Made by a program: the position numbers and the translations under genes
In this document: in pieces, positions 25,301 to 37,666 of the stretch
Position numbering within the stretch: position 1 is the first letter of the stretch
How the letters are laid out: every line of letters starts with the position of its first letter
From: Volvox africanus
Taxonomy: Eukaryota > Chlorophyta > Chlorophyceae > Chlamydomonadales > Volvocaceae
Assembly: GCA_030268105.1 (NCBI GenBank)
Contig: BSDZ01000010.1
Span: 844,001 to 908,000 of the forward strand
Reading direction: 5' to 3'
Length of the DNA stretch: 64,000 nucleotides
The notes under the pieces: generated by a model
What the model saw: only the letters and a program-made list of their open reading frames with translations
The model's database searches: none
Told to the model about the DNA's origin: nothing

Positions 25301-27872
25301 CTTCTCTCCTCTTTGTGTGCGCGTTTGTTGTTGGTCGCTCTCTCAGCTTATGTATTGGCGAATCAACCATGCATGAGGGCGTGGGCTAGCGTGACGAGCT
25401 GCGGCGGAACGTTTGCTAGCCGGGGAAGCCATGCTCTGCCTTCAGCACCTCCCCAGGTTCATCGTCCGCATACCGTTCGCATAGAAGGATCAGGTGTGCA
25501 CGTTAGTCTACGCTCTCAGTCATGTCCACGAGGTCAAATGACCCGCTGACCTGACGAGTTCGAACGAGTCCTGTTGTTCAGAAGGCAGGCAGACACCGTA
25601 CGAATTTGGGTTCAACATAATTCCAACCTAATTTTTTTATTCGATCCCATCAACTCCCAAGTGTGATCTCCCGCGGGTGATGTTGTACGGCTGTGGTATT
25701 TAGGAGTGATGTTTAGGAGTGAGCAAATGTTGCTTATTGGGTGGTTCTCTGTTGCGCGTCTTCTTGATATTGCTTACTTCAGGCAGACCAAAGCATTCGG
25801 ACGTGATCTCAGGGGCAGCTTCAGAGTGAAAAGGTTACAACTTACAGTCAATTAGACGCGATGTGGTGCATTCAGCTATTTGAACCGACGCCAGGCAATC
25901 ATCATCTAACCGGCTAATAATGCTCAGGCTTGGCTCGGGCAAATCACAACATATTATAGCTCAGTATGATAATATCGAAGATAATCCGATTAGAGCTTGG
26001 TAAAAGCTTAAGCTATTCGGTCGTCCTTGCACATATTATACTCGTGATACCGATATGCAGTAAAAGAAGAGATTGCGCGGCGGGTGACCTCGTCCCTGTG
26101 CTTCACAAGGAAACCCTAGATCCCTGATGTGCATTCGTACGTATTCATATCTGGGCAGTACACTAGGCATTGCCCCCTTATCCACATTCAGGGCGCTTAT
26201 GAAGCTAGATCACAAAGTAGACAAATTGTGGTGATGTTGGTGATCGTGATGTTGGTGATATGCAGAGGAATGTGATGCGTATTTTCCAACGCAGAAGTTC
26301 AGCCAGGTGTAATGCTGGGCTGCCGTGTGTGTCTGTGTTACAGTCGTATTAAATGGTTATCTTGTTGGTGCTGATTTTGTCTTATGTATTTGGATTCTTG
26401 GGGGGTTTATGTCGGGTGCTGGGTCATAATGACACTCACATTTCTTCCACCTGCATTCTTTTTCGGTGAGATGGCTGTTTACTAGGACCTGTCGGAACAT
26501 ACTGCATGTGTCCATTTGTGTGTTAGCGGTCGCCTCGCGCATAGTTGGTCGATTTCGTTTAATATCATTCACATCAAGCCGTGTAAAGGAGTAATGCCCG
26601 CAATATCTACTATTATAGTGTCGCATCACTTGTTTTTCCTGTACAGTTAGGAAGTCGCGGCCCTGCTGTGTTTGCGTCTCTATTGACACGCATTCCCAGT
26701 GTTGGACGGAACCTCTTTAGTGGCACCGTTGTCGTTTTCGGGAGGATTCGAAATGTCGGAAGGAGTTGGAACAGTATTTTGCCGTCCAGAGGCCATTGAG
26801 GGCTGCCTCGTTGAAAATAGTGCTACTGGTACGAAGTCCAGCCAATGTCCTCTGGCCGGTCATGGTTGAGTTTAGTACTTAGGAATTCCGTTTCTTTCAC
26901 GACGGCCCATCACATGTAACATGATGCCATCGTCCCCCGCCATGCTCTCTCTGCTTCAATGTGGGTGTCCGCTTTCTCCCGCGAGGGAAGCCTTGTCCAC
27001 TTACCTCCCTTCCCCCTCTCTTCTTGCCACACCGCTGCCGGTGTCGTCGCCGCTGGCAGATACTTTGGGGGTTAATGGGCCGCTGCCTGTGGTGGCCTTC
27101 GAGCAAGAAGCAGTGCAGCGGATTGAGTCCAATGGTCAGTCACAACAGGCGCTAATCGAACAGAATGGCACAGGGCAGCTTGAGCCTTGGAAGCCCGACC
27201 CCAACCCCCTGCAGCAGGTACGGCCCTCGCCTGATACCGGTGTCCCGCAAACTCCATCTCTTTCCATGAACACTCGCAGCATGTGCCCTCGGACATAAGG
27301 GTGCGTGTGGGATCGGACTTTTAAAGTGTCAGAATGTTGACGTCGCGCTTCTGGACATAACCGTAGTGAATGTCATAAGGATGTATAGTTTTACATTTCG
27401 GAATGCTATCAATGTCATTTTCTTGACACAAAATCCGTGTCGGCATATCCGGTCCTGAATCACATCCTGTCGGACCATCCGCCACCACTGCTGGCATTAG
27501 CTGCCGTCGATCCATCCTGCACGACAAGCGTGAGCGTGTGAAATACTTTCTTTTGCGGCACGCAGTACCGGCCGGTAGAACGTCCACGAATGAACCAGTT
27601 ATTAGCTGCAGTCCCTAATGCCTGAACGGCACCAGACCAAACGCCTATTTCTTTTAGGCTGGAAAGTAGCACGACATAGTGGGGCGGCTCATCGCACCAT
27701 TCAGGTTTATGAAATGAGCGAGCTCTACCCGTGCTGCCCTGGCCCTGGCGTTGCCCCCCTGCCTGCCGACAATGCCCGTCTGCAGGAGGCGCCGGTCGGC
27801 ACCGTCCGCGGTTGGCGGTGGCCCAAACTGAACTTCAACCTCCGGGCCTTCCTGGACAGCCTTTTCCTGTGA
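19396..27872 (+). CDS. Plastid-type CBM20 starch-binding coiled-coil protein
   Basis: CBM20 modules bind starch. Exon 19842-20102 encodes the first half of a CBM20 (VPQYVTTFGQTLRVVGSLPELGGW, shortened: GQTLRVVGSLPELGGW, then SMTWSDGHQW and FEFK). Exon 20482-20659 completes it (AVKWEGGSNR). Phase-compatible exons follow at 21440-21516, 22015-22169, 22561-22679, 23042-23202, 23819-24116 and from 24566; they encode charged helical, coiled-coil-like segments. The first exon probably starts at ATG 19396 and reads MALGFGSQQLSTKSVQLGS, rich in Ser/Arg/Ala with few acids like a plastid transit peptide; its donor is 19530 or 19572. Two ends are possible. Either TAA at 24786 (548 residues) or a donor after 24712 joining in phase to 27060-27217 and 27705-27872 (632 residues, ending FNLRAFLDSLFL). 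Starch proteins of the algal pyrenoid (SAGA type) combine CBM20 with coiled coil, but orthology is not shown. Confidence 0.75.
25158..25290. repeat. TG/TATG-rich simple repeat tract
   Basis: Degenerate GTGTATGTGTATG-type sequence lies inside the large proposed intron (24713-27059) of the CBM20 gene. The rest of that 2.3-kb stretch shows no convincing coding exon. Confidence 0.5.
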
Positions 27873-29799
27873 TGAGGGAGACGACGGAAAGCCTGTTCGT
27901 GGTCGTAGAGCCCCCCGAAGCTTTCGACCAACCAGTCACGAATAAAGTTCTGTGTTTGCTTTATAGACCCTGCTCTGATCACAGGTGTGTCGGGCCATGT
28001 TGGGCATTTTTCGACAGCCTATTCATGTTGTTGCGGTCTAAAAGAGGAAAGAAGACATACGTAGAAACACGGCGCCATGAAAGAAACCTTGTAATTCGTA
28101 CGGCAGCGTTGTTCGTAGCATTATTGGCTTGTAGAGGCTTTGCATGTCGTAGCCATCGCGTAGTGAAGTTATAGATTATCTATTGATGGCATGGATGCAG
28201 TGTTTGTTGAGTCAGGCAGGCAGACAGGCAGATAGGGGTGATCATAAAAATGCAGCAATTGCCAATATGATGTCGCTGGATGTCAAACAAGCGAAGAATG
28301 ACATGTAGATTTCTAGGGTGGCGCGGCGGGAACGGATAGACATTTAGAAACTATGCGCAGAAGTTATTTATGCAAGTCCGCTGCTGCTTTTGTGTTCGTT
28401 AAAGGAAGAGCCCGAATGCAGCAGGAGGAGATTCTGGTGATGAAGTAGCTAGGGCATCTGGCAGGAGACAGAAGAAGCATCGCCTACATGGAATCCTGAA
28501 TGTCGCTGTGGCTCCATTTCGAGGATGTACTTTGTACGGGTATGGGTCCAACCAGTTATGCAAGACTGTGCACGGGGGTATGATGATATTAGGCATGGGT
28601 GGTACGCCGGGTGACGCCGGGATTCGGTGCTGCTGGGTGCTGCAAGGTCTAGAGGGCACCCACTTACGTGCGGTCAAGGCCACGTAAGGGCGCTGCAACG
28701 CTATTCCGGCTGTCCTGGAGGGAAAGCGTCGTTCTATGTGTGTGTCCTTTCTCCTGTTCAGCCTGCTGGTGCCTGAGGCCTAGATACTTACGCACAGACA
28801 GACAGACAGACAGACAGAACGACAGATAGACCTGATGACTGGTTGGTGCTTTCCTATGGGGGGGGTCCGCGACTCTTAACACGTTGGCTGCTTGCTGTGC
28901 GGTGGCCCTAAGCTAAGAAACCATGGGTGTTGTCGTAGGCTATTGACACGGGAATGCCCTACGGGTTTCGCACCCTCTTCCATACCAAACAGAACAAGGA
29001 GCAGCAGCTCGGAAGTCTTTTTATGTTAATTGCTACATACATGGAGGGTTTGTCAGTGGGGAACTCCGTGCAGTATACCCGCGATGGCAGGGGTGAGGGG
29101 AAGTTGGTTGCTTGTAGCCTCCGATGCGCCGCAACCCTGTGCGCAAGTACCGGAGTGTATGAGTGGCTTAGTGGCTTGTGGCCGATGTTGTGTAGGGGGG
29201 TGGGGACGCGTGGGCATGGCGGACCTGCGGGGTAAGTTTATGGAGGTGCGCAGGTTGTCTTGGAGCTTGTGGGATGTTCTAATCACGCCAATCACCCCGC
29301 TGCACTCGAAACCCCACTTCATACAATCTGCGCATGATAAGCGTGGCTCTCCAGGACACCCTGCGGCACTGACCTCAGCCACAAGCTCACGATTGCTTAA
29401 GCTTCTGATCAAGCTGAACATTGGAAGGTTGTGTTGAGTTTTCCTTCGAGTCGGGGAATGAACCAGAGGTCGTCAATTGCGTCGAGGTCAGCGCCAAAGC
29501 TGTCAAGAGACAGCTTGTGGTAGAGGAAGATATCCCTTAGGTCATCGGCCGAGAGCGAAGTTCCAAGTGTGCAATGCTGTGCCGTACGTGTCGTACAGCT
29601 ATTGCGCGGTGGCATCCATCTGTGGCTTACGCAGTCGTTCTTTCTCCAACTGACCTGGTGGGTTGGATGTCTGGGTAGTCGTTTTCGTCCCCGGTAATCG
29701 CCAGAGCGGCCCCGGATTATGAGTTATAACATAGTAATCCGCAGATATTTTGGATATTGGGCATATCCATAGGTACTATCATTTTGCTTGCAAGGACTT
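27873..29799. other. Intergenic region between CBM20 and GNAT genes
   Basis: A TGTAA at about 28089, roughly 215 nt past the downstream CBM20 stop, could be its poly(A) signal. A short CAGA microsatellite lies near 28795-28826. No open frame here shows a known motif. Confidence 0.4.
28795..28826. repeat. CAGA tetranucleotide microsatellite
   Basis: About seven consecutive CAGA units in intergenic DNA; a simple slippage-prone repeat. Confidence 0.8.
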
Positions 29800-30429
29800 A
29801 TGTTTATTACGGTGCGTACGCTGCAACAGCAGGACATTCCTGCGTCATTAAGATTGCATAAGTTTGCTAAGCACGACGGACAGAACGTGTTTTCCGGAAA
29901 TTTCCTTGATAGCATTTCGGAGCTACATAAATACGCTGTTGCTGGAGATGCTGGAGCGCACGGATTCGTCGCGTGTGTGCCGACAGAAACCGACGATGAA
30001 GTGGTGGGAGTCCTGACGGCGCAATTGGAGGAGGAGCGCAAGTACGTTCTATTGACATTGGTCGTTCGCGGCGATTATCGAGGACAGGGTGTCGCAAAAT
30101 CCTTGCTCCTTGAGCTGCTGCGGAAGTCGCACGACCCTCCTATGACTATCGTCACTGACGTTGCATCGGCAAATTCGACCGCATTGGATTTTTTCAAAAG
30201 GCAGGGATTTAAGCAAGTGGGCCGTGCGAATGGTCGCAGCGTTGAGCTCGAGCTGAAGGCACGCTTTGTGACAGGTCGGGGAGCGCAGCGTTCGACAGCT
30301 GTGTCACTGCGTTTACGTAAAGGAGAACGTTTGAACGCGATGCTTGGCGCCGCGACCTCAATGTCTGTTGCCCGTCGCTTGTTGTATGCCCAGTCGCAGA
30401 GCGCTCTCAACTTACGGTATGTTAGGTAA
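29800..30429 (+). CDS. GNAT-family N-acetyltransferase, single exon
   Basis: GNAT enzymes transfer an acetyl group from acetyl-CoA to an amine. The 209-residue frame starts at ATG 29800 (MFITVRTLQQQDIPA) and stops at 30429. Motif A is clear: LVVRGDYRGQGVAKSLLLELL (key RGQGVA, the pyrophosphate-binding loop), preceded by a strand in EERKYVLLTLVV. Motif B follows with ANSTALDFFKRQGFKQVGR, the usual end of the fold. About 50 basic, Ser/Arg-rich residues then follow with no recognised domain. There is no intron, unlike almost all neighbours. An upstream TTG is in frame but the ATG is the natural start. The substrate cannot be told. The neighbouring downstream gene is on the same strand 299 bp away but need not be related. 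Confidence 0.85.
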   Translation: MFITVRTLQQQDIPASLRLHKFAKHDGQNVFSGNFLDSISELHKYAVAGDAGAHGFVACVPTETDDEVVGVLTAQLEEERKYVLLTLVVRGDYRGQGVAKSLLLELLRKSHDPPMTIVTDVASANSTALDFFKRQGFKQVGRANGRSVELELKARFVTGRGAQRSTAVSLRLRKGERLNAMLGAATSMSVARRLLYAQSQSALNLRYVR

Positions 30430-30728
30430 TGAGATCGATTGTGATATGAATAGTGTGAGTGATGTAGGGTAACAAATGACACGACGTGGGCGAGAATGGT
30501 GTTGAGGCCTGAGCGCAGTGAGAACGTACGAGATAGTACGAGAACAACCTTCTATATAATTATCTATATAATTATGCGGGTCTCGGTCGTGTGCTTGGCT
30601 GGTGATGAACACTTCTATTCAATGTTTTTAGCCTTCGATTGGATTCTTATTCGTTCGCCTGCAATCCATTAAAGAAGTCCATAATTCCCAGACCTTCCAG
30701 ACTTTGTCCAAAAAGAAAAAATCAGTCG

Positions 30729-32033
30729 ATGTCTCTCACGGCAACACGGCAGCAGGCGGGAGCAAGCTGCAGTGGTGCAGCATTTTGCTCGCACCTTAAG
30801 AGCTCAATCCGCCCAGTCCTGCGGCTAAGGCGACTGACTCGCACACATGATGTTATTCTGTGTGCATCATCTGGTTCCCCTGGATCATCGGACTCTTTCG
30901 TACGGGAGGCTCGGATAGCTGCTTCTCGTGCTTTCAAGCAGGCCCAGAAGAAGTGGGATGCCTTTGCGAAGGAGCAGCGTTTGGAGCAACGGGCAAACGA
31001 AGCCTTTAATAAGGCGAGTGCTTCCGCACGCGAAGCTACGGACAAAGCCAAGGAGAAGGCCAGGCGGGTCTTCATCGAGCTGGACTCCGAGTATGAATTG
31101 ACGTCGAAATCCGCTCGAGCGGCTCGCAGGTGCGCGTCCTTGAACCCTTCCTCGATGCTTCATCTGGGTGGTGTCAGCAAATCCGCATTTTAGCGACATT
31201 GAACCTCGCCTTGAGTTGCGGCCTGCCAGGTTAGCGTGTGCATGTGTCCGTGCTCCCAGAAATGAACACACGCCGAGACAGCATGTGCATTCATATCGCC
31301 GATCTCATCTGGCTTTGGTCTTAACTATCAGCTCCCTCCCAACATCAGGCAGAGATGGGTCAGAGAATATGAAATACGCGCGGCCCACAACTTCTTTCCG
31401 TACCCATCACCATTGAATAATATTTGTTTGGGTGATCAACTCAGCTTTGGGCACAGACAGTTTGCATTACTTACCATTTGTATATCCCTTAACCTAAAAT
31501 TCCTCAGGGCGGAGGAAATGGCCCATGACATCGATCAAACATACGGCATACGGCGACGGGTACGGTCAACGGGTGCCTACATCTCCCGGTCGTGGCCCAC
31601 CTGGCAACGGCAACTGGACGAATTTGGTTCCACATGGTACGGCAAAATTACGGTGTTTTCGGTTCTCTGCTTGCTGATCAGCAGCCCGCTGTTCTGGAGC
31701 ATGCTCAACGTCGTGCTGCTGGTGTGGTGGCTTAGCGTCCCCATCGCGGTCCTGATGCTTAACTACGCACGAGAGCAGCAGGCGCAGCGTCTGAAGGAGC
31801 AGCAGGAGGCGGCAGAAGAGGAAGCACGCCGCGCCGCGAACCCATTCGCAGACTTGTTCGGGAGTGCCTTCACCAAGGCAAGGACTGGCGGTAGCAGCAG
31901 CAGCAGGCGTGGCAGCAGCAAATCAGATGGGTCGTACAGGCGCAACTATGTACAACAGGACGGACCGATTATAGACGCAGAATGGACGACCCTTGACGAG
32001 GGAGATGCACCTGCGGGCACCAGCCGCAAGTAA
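30729..32033 (+). CDS. Plastid-type membrane protein, function unknown
   Basis: Two exons, 30729-31129 and 31508-32033, join in phase (ARR/AEEM) to give 308 residues. The N terminus (MSLTATRQQAGASCSG, then SSIRPVLRLRRLTRTHD) is rich in Ser/Arg/Thr and poor in acids, as in chloroplast transit peptides. A charged helical region follows (REATDKAKEKARRVF), then a long hydrophobic stretch (about residues 182-220; KITVFSVLCLLISSPLFW, then LLVWWLSVPIAVLML) able to span the membrane twice. The C-terminal third has a coiled-coil segment (EQQAQRLKEQQEAAEEEA), a Ser/Gly/Arg-rich linker and an acidic end containing GPIIDAEWTTLDEGD. I do not recognise a named family. The layout suggests a thylakoid or envelope protein with soluble charged ends; location is inferred from the leader only. 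Confidence 0.8.
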
Positions 32034-32199
32034 ACATGGCAAGCCAGTTGATCTCGTCTACGGAGCCAAGGATGTGGATGTGTTGGCGGTGCGGATGGGA
32101 GTAGGATACGAAAGGACACTCGCTGGACAAGTGGGTTTCCTTGTCTGGGGGCTCTGGATTGGTTGAGACTTGAGAGGCTGTGAGGGCTAAACTGCGTGG

Positions 32200-32204
32200 T
32201 GTAA
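32200..32204 (+). terminator. TGTAA candidate poly(A) signal
   Basis: TGTAA lies about 170 nt past the stop of the plastid-type membrane protein gene, on the same strand. Confidence 0.35.
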
Positions 32205-33461
32205 AGCTATTCTTATTTGTACCCTGAGTGATGTTTGATGCATAGAGGTGTTGTCCCTTAGGTGGGGCTGAAATTACTTATGGACATGTCAGCTGAATAT
32301 GTCGACACCACCAGAATGTCGCCTGGTGTTTTAGACGCGCTGTACGGCGTGAGTGCTTCCTAGCACCAACAAGGGAGTGGAATGCTGTAGGAATTGAGCC
32401 GCGCGCGGGTTTTTTTAATTTGGGAGTGGTTGAGTGACAGTACAGCGCGGCCTCCACCGGGGCCTGGAGCGTAGTCATCTACTGTTCGGGAGTGTCCACA
32501 GTTTTGCCCATAAGCAAAGGCGGTGGAAGATGGTTATGATAAATTTGTTGGTGGTCTCGTCAAGGCACCCAGGAAAGGGGCGAGATGTCACACAGGTGTC
32601 AACGACACGCACCAGTGCTTGTTGGTCGGTCTGCCTGGAGGAGTGAACAACCATCTCTTACGACGTTGCTGGTTGTCCTGCAGCTGGTCGAATCGATGAG
32701 ACATGGTTGTGGAGGACCGACCCATTACGATCTCTCGCGAGGTTGCGATCCCGGGGCCCCCATTCCAACTTCGGCATTGGGATGTATACTGTAACACGCG
32801 GGCCTGTGTCGTTTACATGTGACGTGCCATGTGTTGTTGGAAAGCGGTGTGCCCCTAGGTCCTCCTACATAGGTCCGGTCCTAAAAGTGTGGACAAGCCT
32901 AGCGTTTTGGACTCCTGCTATAACATAAAATGTAATATACGCACCAGCAGCGAACGGAAGGAACCTTTTACTTATAGGCAGAGCGTCCATTGACATTACG
33001 ATACGCTGACGCTGATCTGACCGTAAGGCCAAGATGTGCATCCCGACCAACGTCCTACCGGAAAACGTACAACCGGCGCATCTGCACCAAAGTACATGAC
33101 ACTGACGGGGAAGGGAAGGGCGCTTTGCCCAGCATGCAGTACAGGCAAATATATGGAATTCCGGGGATCGCCGTACCAAATCATAACCACTCCTTTCTGC
33201 ACCGTCCACCTATATCCACCTCCGCACACATTTGGAGCGCGGCACAGGACCTGACACCGGCGCATCTCCACTGCACCGGTGCGTGTGTATGTGTCGTAGA
33301 GCTTGTCTCCGTGTAAAGCCGACTTCCAGAATCCCAAGGCCCCACCGCTCCGCTTTAGTCTCATATGTGTCTCATATGCCATATCTCCTCAGCCTTTGGT
33401 CATTGTGATAGCCCACTGGGCTCCCGAGACCGGGTCTGTTTCTTCCCTAGCCCTTTCCTCG
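32205..33461. other. Convergent intergenic region
   Basis: The region separates the plastid-type gene (+) from the ODR4-like gene (-). TTACA at 32813-32817, which is TGTAA on the minus strand, could end the ODR4-like transcript. No supported gene was found. Confidence 0.4.
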
Positions 33462-36400
33462 CTACTGGTGCCCTCCTGCTGGCCCCATGAGGGACATTAT
33501 CCCCACAGCGCTGGCCACCGCCGCAACCGCCAGACTCGCCAGCATGGTGCCGCTACACGCCAGCCCCGAGGACACCGCGGCGTTGGCGGTGGCGCCGATC
33601 ACCAGCGGCAGCTCCTGGCCATGAACGGCGTTTGGCCGCCACGGCCCAGCCGGCATCACCACCGCCGTCTTCTCGTACTCGAGCACCTGCGTCAAAGGGC
33701 ACCGGCCAAGAGGGCTTTTATGTGGCTTTCATCTGCGCCATTTATCTGGCCTAAAGAATTATGAGGCTTATAACCCAGGGGAGGACGCCTAGAGTCTAGT
33801 TAGGGAACCCCCCTGGAGGGTAACTAGGGTGTCGCCGCAAGCCGGATCGTGCAGCGATTCAAATCCTCAATACGCTGAAGTTACTGCGCTGTGATGGGCT
33901 GCCACATAGCTGCGGCCAGCGACCCGGTAAAGTTTGCCGCCCCGGATTCCAGTCTTTGAGCCCCAGAACAAGAACAACATAGGGCGAAGATCACACGAGA
34001 CCCACCTGACAGCCCTTCAACGCCAGGAGTTCCCCCCCCCTCTCCGCTGCTGCATCCGACGGTTCTCCCTCCAGCAGATAGTCACACAGCGCAAGACAGC
34101 CTCCCTGTAGAAGACCGCCGCCACCACCGCAATCGCACCCGACGGCAAGTGCCACCCACCATCGTCCAACCAGCAGCAGCAGCAAAAGCAAAAGCAATAA
34201 CCAAATGGGGTCAGATGGAGAGGCATACAATTATTTGATTAAACAAAGTGACAATATCACACACTCGTAGGTCAGCGGTCACCATCAAAGCAGTCTGCAA
34301 GTAACATTAATATCAGCACTAGCACGGGATGACCCTCTTTCACCGCCATTCGCCAAACCTGTACTCCATATACGTAACAAGCGGGTATTCGTTTGCTTTT
34401 CACGGTTGTCGGTTAGCAACGGTAGTGATCCCCCAGCACCGGGTCCATTAATCCTGACTCACCAGCCAGGGCAAGACCACACGCCGGGGCATAGCCACAT
34501 CGCAGCCTCCCGACCTGTCCAGTTGTGTCGGTGATCTAAGCAACGGGTGTAGAAGGACAGGCGAAGGCTCTTTTATCGAGCTTGTATCTTGTTGCCCCTC
34601 CTCCTCCTCCTGCTGTTGCTGCTCCGAAACCCGGGCTGCTTCTTCCACCAGTAGCTCCAGTCGGGCACTCAGACTGGACAGTATATCTGCCTGGAGAAGA
34701 GCCGGGGTACCAGGGGTTTCGGGTAATTGGAACGGAGTTAAAATAAACTTTGAAAATACCGACGTTGATAGCGTTGGACTTATAAGATCTGTGCGGTAGG
34801 GCTGGGCATCAGTAACTGACGGGATACTCGATAGATAGATGGTCGGTAGAGAAGGTCATCAGAGGCATGAAAAGACACTCGCTCGTCCTGCAGCCACATG
34901 GTCTCCACGTCCCTCCTTCCCTATGTACTCCCCGAACGACATTAAATTTGTCCGTTATGTTCTGACGACATCAATAACTACACATTTAATTCTGTCTCTC
35001 TCTCTCACACACACACTTGTATGTGTAAGTGTAAGTGTAAGTGTAAGTGTAAGTGTATGTATGTATTAACGTAAACAACTCACTCTCGCCAGGCGGGGGA
35101 GTGCGTGGGACGCATTAAGGTGGATGGGTGTGTACATGCAGGCGTCCTGGACGAATCCCATTTTCCCGCGCCCCGTCTGCACATTCTGTATTCCACCCCA
35201 TCCAATGGGCTGCCGCCTGAAGATCGGCCCGCCGCCACGTGCCCCCGTCATCCAACGGGCCCTCCCTTCATCGCGCCTTGAGATCCAACAATGCTCTTCC
35301 CACGTGGTCCCGTTTGTTAACAAATGCCAGACCCTGGATGCAGCCACTCAGCCGAGCCTGGCCGACCACCGCATGGCTACCCGGCCCGGGCCCCCTGGAC
35401 TGCGGCTGCTGCTCCCCCCGTTCAGGAGATGGCGGCAACACATCCAAAGGCCGCTGGCACCGCGGCGGTGCGAGGAAGATCAGGTCAAAGGTAGGGATGT
35501 GCAGGGACCCACTGCCAACAGCGCTGGATCCAGATCTAGATGATTCCAGGCCTGCCAACGCGTCGCCAACGGGCACAGATTCCAGCGGTACGGTGCCCCG
35601 AGCTGTCATGAAGACGCCGCACCTGGTGATGGGATCAATCCGCGGAAGATCGGCAGCGGGTCCCAGTTCGACTAGGACTAGGAAACAAGCCCCAAAGGGC
35701 ACCGTTCTGAACTGCGGAGTTCCAAATACGGATTGCGATGTGGGTCCTCCGAATGTTACGAATACGATTAATAAAACACAGACAGACAGGTTACCTGGAC
35801 AGCACTCATCGGGAAAAACTTCATGATCCGCAACCCCCTATCCCCTATCCCGAAGACATGGGCTCTATCCACCTGACCCCACATTCGACGCACGCACACG
35901 CACCTCACGCGCTCTGACTCCGCCGCCACGAGTGCTGCCAGCTGTCGCCGCATCTGCGCGGCCCCCCCTCCACCACTTCCTCCTGCTTCAGCCCCCGTTT
36001 CGGCCCCGACACCGCCTGACCCTTTGCCCGAGCTGAATGAGGAAGGAACCGGAATCGTCAGGTCCACTCCGTGCCAGCAGCGCAGAAGCACCAAGCTGCC
36101 AAATGTGGGCCCGAACTTGAGCTCCACGGGCCGCAAGGAAGCCGACGACGCTGCTGCTGCCGCGGCGGCGGCGGCGGCGGTGGTGGTGGTGACGGTGGTG
36201 GCAGCGGTCCCGTGATGTTGTTGTTGTGGGGAGGAGACTGGCAGAGCGCGTAATGCTTGCTTACGGGACGACGCATCGATATGAAGGAGCAGCAAGTGCG
36301 CGTCGCCGCCGGCAAGCTTCGGCAGGCAGAAGGCCGCCAGGCTGACCAAAAGAGTGCAAAGCTGCGGTACTGCTGTGTTGTAGGCGGCATCCGGGCAGAA

Positions 36401-36859
36401 GACATAAATGCCCAGGACGGATAGCCCTGCGGTGGCCGTGGCGGTAGTGGAGGAGAAACGAACGCCATGATACACGTTTACACATACCCTGCTTCGGTAT
36501 GGAAGCAGCATGTGAGCGACTAACCTCAAATAGTGGATTGACAGATCAGACAGGCTCATCTCCCTTCTGCGTTTCTCTCCCTCCTCTCTCAATTAAGCAA
36601 GCCCCGCTTTTCCTGGCCTGCTCATAAGCCAGCTTGTTGGCGGAGGCATTCAACACCCACCTCCCGGCAGCATCCTCGCCACCTGCATCGCGTGTTCTGA
36701 AATCCAATCTATATCCAAGGTGACGGCCACCCCTGTGGGCGAGGCGCCCGTGCCCGTGCGGGTTCCGGAACCAGCCTTCTTGCCAGCCTTGCTGCTGCCG
36801 CCAGCGGCAGGTCCCGCGCAAGCGCCCGTGCCTGAGACCGTAATCGGATCCAGGCCTTC
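33462..36859 (-). CDS. ODR4: ODR4-like tail-anchored membrane protein
   Basis: ODR4-family proteins are tail-anchored ER proteins, first known from olfactory-receptor trafficking to cilia in C. elegans. Resolved minus-strand exons are 36859-36661, 36426-35904, one beginning at 35706, 34690-34463, 34104-34006 and 33686-33462; middle junctions between about 35.7 and 34.7 kb are not resolved. Recognisable blocks are VTLDIDWISEHAMQVARMLPG joining in phase to GLSVLGIYVFCPDA, then CGVFMTARGTVPLESVPVGDA, then MPRRVVLPWL joined to CLALCDYLLEGEPSD. The C terminus has one membrane helix (TMLASLAVAAVASAVGIMSL) and a short tail ending in TAG at 33462, as expected. A Thr/Ala repeat and a Gly/Ser-rich linker interrupt the second exon. 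The true N terminus is probably upstream of 36859. Family assignment rests on remembered motif order, so it is good but not certain. Confidence 0.7.
34996..35058. repeat. CT/CA and TGTAAG simple repeats
   Basis: (CT)n and (CA)n run into about five tandem TGTAAG hexamers, within an unresolved intron of the ODR4-like gene. The hexamer contains the TGTAA poly(A) pentamer, but on the strand opposite to this gene. Confidence 0.75.
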
Positions 36860-37666
36860 CTGAGAAGTGCGAATGAAGATCAGGCGGGGAAATATGTTAT
36901 GGGGTTGGCGGCAGCGGAACAGGCGGAGTCTGCAAGGGCGCTAAGGGGATATTGAACATGGCAGTGACCGGTTGGTGCCGCAGCGGCAGGATAATGCGGA
37001 GGGACTCCCAGTGATATGCAAACATTAAATAGACATTCAAGTTAGGGTAGTTATGTCAGATTACCTGGCAGGGAGTCTTAATAGTTCCATATAGTGATAC
37101 CTTGCTGGAACCGGCTGAACTCTTACCAACAAGCAAGCCTATCTGAATAATAAAAATCAGAGATTGACATTAACAATATTGGAATCAAGATTAAAGTAAG
37201 AGCCTCGCGCGGATGGAACTAACCTCGGGGCAAGGCTGTTGTAATAATAGTGTTTCAAATTGTCTTCCTAAGGAATCATCCGCTTGACACGTGCGAGACA
37301 TCCTGTAAGTTATAATGTGACCTTTCAATAAACTTTGGGCATTAGATAACTTGATTCATGATACCCACAATATGGAGTTTCAGCGAAGCATACAGATGGC
37401 GCAATTAGAAAGAGAAATGTGTTTCGTTTTAGATGTTTTCAATCCATGTTGACGCATTACAGCGGAAGCATTTCATGTAGTTGCTCGTCCAAGAACGGCA
37501 TTCCCTTCCAGAACATAACTGTCGAGACGCCTCCAGCACTTATATTCTACATTTCGTGCACAAATTTCCGATATCGCATCCGGGCACTCGCATTACACAA
37601 TCGGTGTAGTGCCTATCGACAGCGCCGCCGGCTTGCCGACACGAGATCTTTGGAGTTGCTGCTGAC
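36860..37666. other. Divergent promoter region with possible first ODR4 exon
   Basis: The start of the HD2/nucleoplasmin-like gene (+) and the 5' end of the ODR4-like gene (-) face away from each other here. The minus strand is open at about 36.9-37.0 kb and may hold the first ODR4 coding exon. The rest is AT-richer with no clear gene. Confidence 0.4.

Noticed and set aside
29800..30429. Bacterial origin of the intronless GNAT gene
   Set aside because: No intron is weak evidence alone; composition is like the neighbours and no bacterial flanks are visible.
34996..35058. TGTAAG repeats as a cluster of functional poly(A) signals
   Set aside because: They are on the strand opposite to the gene that contains them and form a simple repeat.
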